Below, one piece after another: positions 56,432-64,000 of a stretch of 64,000 nucleotides of DNA. The notes beneath the pieces were generated by a model. The model did not search any database and was not told the DNA's origin. It worked only from the letters and a program-made list of their open reading frames with translations. Within the stretch, counting starts at the first letter, position 1; every line of letters starts with the position of its first letter. The stretch covers positions 69,331,737-69,395,736 of the forward strand of contig CM036170.1 in assembly GCA_020631735.1 (NCBI GenBank), in the 5' to 3' direction. The stretch is from Saccharum officinarum (lineage: Eukaryota; Streptophyta; Magnoliopsida; Poales; Poaceae). The translations under genes and the position numbers were made by a program.

Positions 56432-57717
56432 TTCCCTGTGTATCTCACATAAACATAATTAGTCACCTAAGGTTGTCACTCAATTACCAAAACCAAACAA
56501 GGACCTTTCACCGGTGCGCAGCCCGAACACGTCCCCGACGAAGTTGAGCTGTGGCCAACCATGGAGTAGCAGTCGTCACGGAACCCCATGGATCGATGGA
56601 AGTAGATGCTCGAGCACGACGCGTTGGAGCGACGCACGAAGACGTGTATCTTTCTCATCCCCCTTCACCTCGGCCTCCGTCTCGATGGCGTCGTTGCACC
56701 CGTCGAGCGACACCACATCGAGGTCGATGATGATGGAGGCGAGAGGCGCCCGCCGTGTTGGGGAACTGCTCGGTGAAGTCGACCTCGAAGCGCCCCGCGA
56801 GGCTGAGGATGGCGCACCTGACCTCGTCATGGACGCAGAACATGTCGATGACGGGCAGGGAGACCACGGCGGATGTTGCCTTCACCTGTGGCGAGGAGCG
56901 GATGTGGCTTCCTCCGTCGTCTTGGAGCTGAGTTCAGGGAGGGTGGAGGAGGATCTCGGCAGATGCTCTCCCGTGCATGCTAGCGGCAAGCAGAGCAGCG
57001 GGTCACGGCGCACGGTGGGTGCCAGCACAAATTGCCTGGCAGGGGTACGTGCGGAACGGAGGGAAGTAAAGGACGCCGAGCGGGACCTCTTACTTCCCGA
57101 TGCAGAGGACGTCGCGGGAAGAGATCCGAGTAGCCCGCGCGTGACCTCGAAGAAGAGCCTGTCATGTCTTCCGGCAGCAGTAGGAAGAGCGGTGACGGCT
57201 GGAGAAGGGGATGGATTAAGCCAAGGTGGATGCGGAGGAGCTCGCCACGGTCAGCGAAGCCGAGTCGGATGCGGTGGTGCGCGCTGCGGTCGTTGAAGCC
57301 GAGGTGTGTGGAGGAGCTCGCCGCGGTCGGCGAAGCAGAGGAGCTCGCTGCGGGTGGTGGATCGGAGGCGGATGCCGAGGAGCATGCCACAGTTGGCGAA
57401 GCCGAGGCGGGCGCGGAGCGGAGAGGTCACCCACGAGGCGGTCGAGGGTCTGTGCGGCGTCCTGCTAGAACAGCACCTCGCGGGAGAAGGGTTGTGCCTC
57501 GATCTATAGCTTCTCGCGCTCAACGGCAAGCTTCCCTCCTCGGTGGTGAGGCTCAGGAACTCGTCCGCGGCGACGTCCACGCAGACGTCATCGATGTCGC
57601 AGATCACACCCTCAGGGAACCGGGAACAGGCTCGTCGATAGAGGCATCTTCGCCGTCGGTGCAAGAGAACTCGGAGTCGAAGGCGACGGCGGGCGTGGGC
57701 ACGAAAGGTCACCCTAG

Positions 57718-58201
57718 CACGAAATACCAAGAACTAAGTACCGAACCGAATTTACCGAGAACCGAACCGAATTTAACGAAATCGAAAAATTCGGTTCCCT
57801 GTTCGTTCCGAGTTTTCAGGAACCGAATTTACCGAGGTAAATAACGAAACCGAACCGAATTTCTGAATTTACCAGATATGTGATGAGTTTGAGTGTTGTT
57901 ATATTATTGATTGTATTATTATAGACTATTATATTATGTATTTTTGATACTCATACTTATAGTCTTGTGGCTTTTATATGTATATGTATTTGCACTATTA
58001 TTCTCTATGAAATCATGCCAAAATTAGCTTTTGAACCTGCTATTACATGTCTCTGTGATTAGTTCGGTACTGTTCGGTAAATATCGAAACCGAACCGAAT
58101 TTACCGATACCGAATTTTCTCAGTACCGAGTTTTTTTTAGGAACCGATCGGTACCAGTTTTCTGAGGAACCAAATTTGCATAGGTACCGAAGAACCGAAC
58201 G
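57718..58201. mobile_element. AT-rich insertion with GAACCGAA-rich inverted ends
   Basis: Both ends are packed with ACCGAACCGAATTTACCG-type motifs in opposite orientation, around an AT-rich centre. Flanked by CCTAG on both sides (57713-57717, 58202-58206). It splits the gag-like frame of the surrounding remnant. Probably a non-autonomous DNA element; superfamily not assigned. Confidence 0.5.
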
Positions 58202-58470
58202 CCTAGTGTGAATGAAGGGAAGGTCATCGGAGTCGGAGGAGGTGGCGTCGGGCACGGGGATGGGCTCGTAGGACAAGGCGGGGATCTCGTCGAAGAGACC
58301 GCTCTAGTTGTCGGCCACGATGAGCTCAAGGCCGCCGGTGCGGAGCTCGACAGTGGCGGCCCACGGCGAGAAACGCTGCTCCATCCGAGCGTTGAGCTCA
58401 TCGAGCCTACTAAAGATCTTGTCGAAGGCAAGCTTGAGGAAGGGATCCGTAGTGAAGTACCAAAATCGAT

Positions 58471-58483
58471 GGCTCTGATACCA
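58471..58483 (-). other. Primer-binding site (initiator Met tRNA type), minus strand
   Basis: Reverse complement reads TGGTATCAGAGCC, two bases after an LTR end TGACA. Confidence 0.75.
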
Positions 58484-58814
58484 GATGTCAGCAACCCCAA
58501 CTGAATCTCACTCCGACAATATCTAGAAGGCTCTAGAAGAGCTGGAAATAGGAATCCGGGTACAAGAGAGTTGATGAAGAAGAACAGTAAGTACTCGTAA
58601 TAATAAGTAAAAGATAAAATGCTTCTCATAGTTTAGTTGATACCCTTCCCTGATCTCAACCTACCTCTTTTGTAGCCAGGCGTGACCGACCGGCTTGGGT
58701 TGGCTTGGGCCCAGCAGGCAGGTGGTCCTTGACAGCCTTCTGCGCTAGTATGCAGCAGCGCCTGCCAGAGTAGCAGCGGTCAGAGGAGGCAGCAGAGGAG
58801 CGCCGGAGTATATG

Positions 58815-59089
58815 GGCCATGTTTAGATTCCAAAATTTGGAACCAAACTTTGCATAGTAAGTGTCGCGTCACACTGTAGCAATTTTGGTTTTATTTGGTA
58901 ATAATTGTCCAAACATTGATTAATTAGGCTTAAAATGTTCGTCTCGCAAAGTACAATAAAACTGTGCAATTAATTTTTTATTTTATGTATATTTAGTACT
59001 CCATATATGTGGCGGCATTTTGATGTGACGGGAAATATGAATTCTGCATAGGGAATTTGGTGGCAAAACTCTGGAATCTAAGCAAGGCC
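58815..59089. mobile_element. Tourist-like MITE (275 bp)
   Basis: Ends GGCCATGTTTAGATTCC and (reversed) GGCCTTGCTTAGATTCC, flanked by ATG at 58812-58814 and 59090-59092. The interior has TTAATTAGGCTTAAAATGTT and CGTCTCGCAAAG. Confidence 0.87.
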
Positions 59090-59092
59090 ATG

Positions 59093-60294
59093 GGCTTCGT
59101 TAGCACCACTGCTTTCAAGAATCCAGACAGCGTCGTTGCTGCTTCGTGTGAACCGAGCTGAGCATCTACGACCGATCACGACGGGCTATGGCCTATGGGT
59201 ATCTGCGCATGCTCATACGATTCTCCCAAATATATGCAGTTGTCGTTTCCTTGCTACTGCGAATTAGTTATAGCTACCATGACCATGAGAAATCCACTGC
59301 ACGTGCACGTGCACGAACACGACAATGACGTTTTTCTGAGTTGTTTGGCCTGATGACGCTCTGCAGTGCTGAAAATGACAGTTGGTAACTGCAATCCAGC
59401 CTGTGATCTTCGGTTCAGCAAGATTGGGGGCAGTGTTACCACGGTCACCACTCACCAACACATGCTTCAGCTAGCAGCGGTGACAACTATCTTGTTCATC
59501 ACGTGTTAGCATGCCTACTGTTTTTCTTTTGTTTTCTAAAATTAACTTGGTTGGCAGGTTAGGTTGGCCTTATCAGTGTAGTATTCTGGACGTAGGACAC
59601 TGGTATTGACTTGATTCACCAACTTCATCTACTTCGGCTCAGCAAGTAGGATGAAAAAATCAAGCAGCTGCCAGACCAATCCAAGTTCAATTTTACGACA
59701 TATTTCACATATCTACCAGCTGAGGCTACTTCGTGTATTATATCAACGACCATGCACGGTACAAGTGGAACCACGCTTGGCAATCGAGGACGGTAAAGTC
59801 ATGCCAGCAAGAGTATATGGTGTTTAGCTTGAAGATTGCAGTAAACAGCATGTCCTCTAAAACTAAGAGATCATCAAGTTCAAGAATTGCCGGTGCTACC
59901 TTAATGCTGGAATGAATTGCCTGTTACTTCTTTTGTGCCATGATTTCAATCAGCTGGCGAAGTCTCAGTCGATCGATATCATGACCATCTTTCCATAAAT
60001 TTGCCACAGCAGTATGTTCGGTGTAGAAAACACAAGGAACCCAAAACTCATGGCAGGGGAAATGACAATATCATTTCAGTCATAATAAGCAGTTTCAAGT
60101 TTACTTTCACGGACAGAAAGCATTCTGCTAAAACATACATCAACTTTCGTGCAGACAGCAAGTAACAAATAAGAGCTATGCAGGGAGGATTACAGAGTGG
60201 CAGCAGAACCAGACCTAATAAATCTATATCATCCAATTTTTGGTAACCTTGTACGCTCATTACTTTCTAGCGATTCTTTTCTTCGTGGTGCCCT
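59093..60294. other. 3' flank and 3' UTR of the LRR gene
   Basis: No coding region seen. The part nearest 60294 is expected to be the 3' UTR. An alternating CACGTGCACGTGCACG run lies at about 59298-59313. Confidence 0.45.
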
Positions 60295-63200
60295 CTAGCA
60301 GTTGGTGTCATATATGGCCAGGCCTTGTAGCTCTGGACCTTCCAAGCGTGGGTTCTTCTCAAAGCTGCAGGGGGAAACGTAAGTACATAACATGAACAAG
60401 TTACTTCTTTAGGGAAGCACATGGATAGGTAAAACATGCATCGTGTTACACAAAACATGCAAGCTGGAGAAGACAACGTTCTGACTGCACTTAACATGGT
60501 CCAGGATAGAGAGCACTCCTGTTCTACTGTTCTTATGACCAGAAAAGAAAATGGACAACCAGTATTTTGACACGGAGAAAATGTAGTTTACAGAAAGATG
60601 CCCTCATAACACTACACACATAATGGACACAAAGTGCTTGGAACTTGGATTGACCTACTCAATTATTCTCAAATTCCAGGAAGCCACTAGGTCAAGTGCA
60701 GGACACTAGGACTAATCCAATTAAACAAGATATAGAGTAATATTTGTGTGGACCTGGATGCCCTCTCAGATAATAAGATAAGATTCTAGGCATATCATTT
60801 CAAATCATTGATCTAAAAGTAATAGAAGAAAAGTAAATGGCATCTATTTTTCCTGTTAAAAAATTATCCAGGCATGTCAGCAACAATACAACATGGGGTA
60901 AACCTTGAACTAGTTATTTAAGGATCAATTACATATACATACAAATGAGTGCAAAATACAAAATGAAGTGTCATATAACGATGCTGAACTGACAGGAGCG
61001 GACATGAAACATATCTAACAGATGAACTTACTGCACCTGTCTGGCAGAGGGAGCCTAAATGTTTTGAGTTTATCTTTACAAAGTATGCAAGAAGATACAA
61101 ACTGGCACTGAAACTTACTTGCTCAGAGGAATGTGTTCAAATGGTCCAGATGTGGGAATCGTCCCACATAAATCATTGCTTGAAACATCACTGAAAGAAC
61201 AAGGAGGGTAGATTGTCAAATGGAGTATTAACGTGGAGAGAATAGAACACTAAACATTTGAAGTTGATCTTTACTCACACAACTTTGAGACTAGATATTC
61301 CAGCGAGTTCCCTTGGGATCGGCCCAGTCAAACGATTGCCATTGAGCCGCCTACGAAGGCAAAGGTAGAATGATGTGAAAGCATAGCTAAAATTACAAGA
61401 ATAATGACCATAAATAAAGGTCAAACCGCAGTTAAAGCTCAACGTATGAGCAACTATCCCTAATTATGAACAGCACAATGCTTGACCTACCACAGCCTAA
61501 CACAACTTAAAGAACATGGAATGATCATCTTCAGCAAAACTAGTGTCAAATCCATGTTTAGTTGCTAAGATGTAACAAGCTGACAGCTATTTTACAATAT
61601 GTAAACATAATTCAAAGAAATAAACTTACAAGAATACAAGGGATTTCAACTTTCCAAGGGCAGGAGGTATTGTCCCCGAAATGTTGTTCTTGTACAAGTC
61701 CAAGCTTACCAGATTCTTCAAATTACCAAGCTCAGAAGGGATTGTTCCTTGAATATTATTCTTGTAAAGTTCCCTGTTTCAGTGCTAATGGTCAATACTA
61801 GTATAATTATTAGATGAATAATTGACAGGCGCATATCAAACTAAGTGAAAAATGTCTAACTATATCAAGCCCTTGTATCATAAGTCATAACTGCAAACAA
61901 ACAGAGCATGGACAAAGGTTATAGAAAATTGTTCCTACCTTTTAAAATTAGAAAATTAGGCATTGCATTGTTTTTGAGGCGTCGCCTAGTCGTCGCCTAG
62001 GCGACAAGGTGTGCTACGGGCGCTGGGCGTCAGGGTCGCCACGACCTGCGATGGTATGGCGTCCGCCTCACTCGATTAGGCGTCGACTAGGCGAGGAATG
62101 GCGTTCGCCGGACGCCTAGAGCCTTGCCGCAGACGCCAGATGCGAACTCGCAGGGGAAAAGCGCCAAAATCACTGCTGCCTCGCGGGGATCGACTGTGCG
62201 TCCGTGCCGAAAGCAAAAGGGCGGGAATTGACCCGGCATATACTGCTCCTCGCGCGCGAAATCTCCTGCTCGAGGCTTTTACCGCGAGTGCGGGCGAGGG
62301 AGAGGAAGAGAGAAGGGGGCGGGCGGGCATCGAGCTCCGCTTGGCTGCTCCTCTTCAAGCGGGAAATCGACCGCTCGGAGACTAGTGTGGATGCGTGCAA
62401 CTTCACGGAGAGAGGGAGAGAGGGAAAGAGAAGGCGGCGGGTGGAGCTGGAGCTCTTGGTGGCGATGGCAGCTCTGCATCTCCGCTAGGCTGCTCCTTTG
62501 GGTTGCTGTCACCACCGGCCGGCCGCACCTGCTGCCCGCCGGCTTAAAGAGCATGATGCCGTCAGCCCATCCACACCGCATCTGCCTACCCACTTCAAGA
62601 CTCTGTCGCCGTCACCCGTCCGCACCTGCCGCCCGTCTGCCTGGTAAGTGCATACGTCCCCTGTCACCTCCTCTATTCTGGTCCCCCAAATCCCCCAGAG
62701 CCCCGCGCCGCTCCTCTGTTCTGCTCCCCCAAATATCCCAAGCCCTGCCGTCTCCTCTGTTCTGGTCCCCCAAATCTCCCAGCTCCCTGCCGGCTCCTCT
62801 GTTTTAGTCTCCCAAATCTGCCAGCCACCTGCCGCTTTTTGTATTTCTTTGCTCTGCCTTTAGCCATGGACTGGTGCATGTACTCTGCTCTTTGCTGGAC
62901 TGGTGTATATACTCTGCTTTTAGCTACACTGGTATGTATGGGCTCAAGAACTGGGAACAAACAAGGTATGTATGTGCTGCACTAGTATCTAAAATTCTGG
63001 CCTACACAACGCCTTCATGGCGCCTAAAATGTGCGTATGGCGTCGCCTAGGCGTCCGCCATAAACGCCTAGGCGTTGTGAAGGGGGTCTGGCGCGGCGCC
63101 TCGCCACAGCGCCTCAAAAACCATGAGGCATTGAATGTCTAAAATCGTGAACACATTTCAGGAGGCTCCTAGCCTACTAGGGAGAACAGGACCCTATCTA

Positions 63201-64000
63201 CCTAATTAACCAAGGATGACAAGCATAGTTTTATATAGTACAACTGAAGGAATGACATATCTTCTTTTACTAAAATATATCAAGGTATTTTGATCATCGT
63301 CAGTACCATGCCCTTATAATTAATTTTCTTTAGGTCATAAAAAGGTTAGTGATTATCATCTACCAGCTAGATAAAAATACTAGTAAATAAATACAGTTCA
63401 GAAATATGTTAGCTCTAATAGTGTAGGTTGTGGTGCAATAATGCTCGATCACGAAAATGTCCAGACTGCTAAATTTAAAACTGACTGAAGGAGATTAGAA
63501 CATAAAAAGGGGCTGGGCCTGTATGGTACAAATGCCTCAATAACTCTGACAAAGCTTTTATAAGCTGCAATCATGGACTCATCTATTATATATTAGGTAA
63601 TACCCATGTGCAGTGCAAAGAACCACACATGATTTCATGAGCACATGTAGACATCTGTCAAAACTACAAACTGATCGAGGGTGGGACAAAGGTAGTTTGA
63701 TCCTAGTCTAGCTATTGGTGTTTGCAATTTCACTGTAAATGGAACCTTTTCAAGGGGCATAATGGCATTGATTAACGATCAGAATTACATGCCCTGATGC
63801 CCAAAAGCAGTTGAAAAAAGAATCAGTGAATGTAAGGTCCAATTTCCTATTCTGAACAACTACCATGATATAAATCATTTGGGTAAGAACTTACAGGTAC
63901 TGCAGATGCTCCAATTTCCCAAGCTCAGGCACCAGATGACCAGATAAGTTCAAATTACCAAGATCTCTGTTAGAAGAGGTATCGAAGCAACAATCAGAAA
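60295..64000 (-). CDS. Small secreted leucine-rich-repeat protein (SERK-ectodomain-like), 3' part
   Basis: Minus-strand gene; its 5' exons lie beyond 64000. Exons in the window, in reading order: 63966-63895 (72 bp; [20 protein letters not shown]), 61773-61630 (144 bp; [20 protein letters not shown] and a second repeat), 61350-61279 (72 bp; [20 protein letters not shown]), 61190-61119 (72 bp; [20 protein letters not shown]) and 60364-60295 ([20 protein letters not shown], then NC and stop). All borders are GT-AG and all LRR exons are multiples of 72 bp, one 24-residue repeat each. The protein ends without a transmembrane or kinase segment, which fits the plant LRR1/LRP class of short extracellular LRR proteins related to SERK ectodomains and implicated in defence and receptor complexes. 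Intact in what is visible. Confidence 0.92.
61966..63125. mobile_element. Non-autonomous hAT-type transposon in an LRR-gene intron (1,160 bp)
   Basis: TIRs CATTGTTTTTGAGGCG and (reversed) CATGGTTTTTGAGGCG match at 15 of 16 positions. The flanking 8-bp TSD AGGCATTG (61958-61965 and 63126-63133) is perfect. Eight bases is the hAT size. Subterminal regions are full of GCGTCGCCTAGGCG motifs. The interior is GC-rich with open frames on both strands and no transposase. Confidence 0.9.
62671..62845. repeat. Tandem repeat of about 41 bp inside the hAT element (4 copies)
   Basis: Units start CTCCTCTRTTCTGGTC and contain CCCAAATCNCCCA, at about 62671, 62713, 62752 and 62794; diverged. Confidence 0.75.

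Larger units (their letters stand above)
54694..56510. mobile_element. Copia-like LTR (solo or gap-hidden element), contains the assembly gap
   Basis: Left end TGTTGGTTTCGGCAATTAAT, right end CAAACAAGGACCTTTCA, both as I recall from SIRE/Opie-type grass Copia LTRs. TATA box CTATAAATAC near 55679. Flanks CCGGT (54690-54694) and CCGGT (56511-56515) would be a 5-bp TSD if the first T belongs to the target. The 100 N inside may hide the whole internal domain, so solo LTR versus full element cannot be decided. Confidence 0.65.
56516..58810 (-). mobile_element. Remnant of a minus-strand LTR retrotransposon
   Basis: Read on the minus strand, an LTR end GGGGTTGCTGACA (58498-58486) is followed by TGGTATCAGAGCC (58483-58471), the initiator-Met tRNA primer-binding site, and then a gag-like leader (DELNARMEQRFSPW, ALSYEPIPVPDATSSDSDD). 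The rest to 56516 is GC-rich with several frames, including CDIDDVCVDVAADEFLSL, but no capsid or enzyme domain that I recognise. Interrupted by the insertion at 57718 and cut at the left by the Copia-like LTR. Confidence 0.55.

Noticed and set aside
56514..57296. 260-codon plus-strand frame as a gene
   Set aside because: Low-complexity, no domain; the primer-binding site and gag-like leader place the element on the minus strand.
62098..62960. Several open frames inside the intron element
   Set aside because: GC-driven frames on both strands within a non-autonomous transposon; no transposase or host domain recognised.

Overview
The window is nuclear DNA of a grass, probably a panicoid such as sorghum, sugarcane or Miscanthus (the subfamily is inference). 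Three intron-containing plant genes sit among densely nested transposable elements: Tourist- and Stowaway-type MITEs, an L1-type LINE, a PIF/Harbinger transposon, Tat-type Ty3/Gypsy elements and a Copia-like LTR with a CGTCCGG-rich repeat. No rRNA, tRNA, CRISPR array or bacterial-type operon was seen. There is one 100-N assembly gap (56332-56431).

Layout. 1-1971: no gene seen. 1987-7268: decayed but full-length LINE with a 15-bp target-site duplication (TSD), itself hit by a small TRIM-like LTR element (4536-5104). 7.3-11.3 kb: duplicated, AT-rich and GC-rich non-coding sequence with MITEs and a 30-bp minisatellite. 11348-29858: a Harbinger transposon (TSD TCA) with a transposase, a Myb/SANT-like gene and a viroplasmin/RNase HI N-terminal-like ORF. 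It is split by a very young Gypsy element ('A', 15141-27673, TSD AGATG) that lacks reverse transcriptase. 30-35.5 kb: MITEs, a solo Gypsy LTR and a MULE-like low-complexity segment. 35632-38780: CYP98A-type cytochrome P450 (p-coumaroyl shikimate/quinate 3'-hydroxylase family, lignin and phenylpropanoid pathway) with two apparent 1-bp deletions near its 3' end. 40806-41991, minus strand: secreted phytocystatin with two exons. 43.0-54.7 kb: MITEs, one cut by an older Gypsy element 'B' of the same family as A that keeps reverse transcriptase but carries many breaks and has no 3' LTR here. 54.7-56.5 kb: Copia-like LTR containing the gap. 56.5-58.8 kb: remnant of a minus-strand LTR element. 60295-64000, minus strand: the 3' part of a gene for a small secreted leucine-rich-repeat protein, whose LRR exons are multiples of 72 bp and whose large intron holds a 1.16-kb hAT-type element.

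How it fits together. The three cellular genes are unrelated and show no operon-like logic. The informative structure is insertion order: MITEs and the ancestral duplication first, then Harbinger inside one duplicate, then Gypsy A inside Harbinger. On the other side, a MITE was hit by Gypsy B, and B ends at the Copia-like LTR. Gypsy A has nearly identical LTRs yet no RT, so it was probably mobilised in trans by an RT-bearing relative of B. Both Gypsy copies carry an antisense, intron-containing extra gene, and A has a 498-bp tandem array before its 3' LTR.
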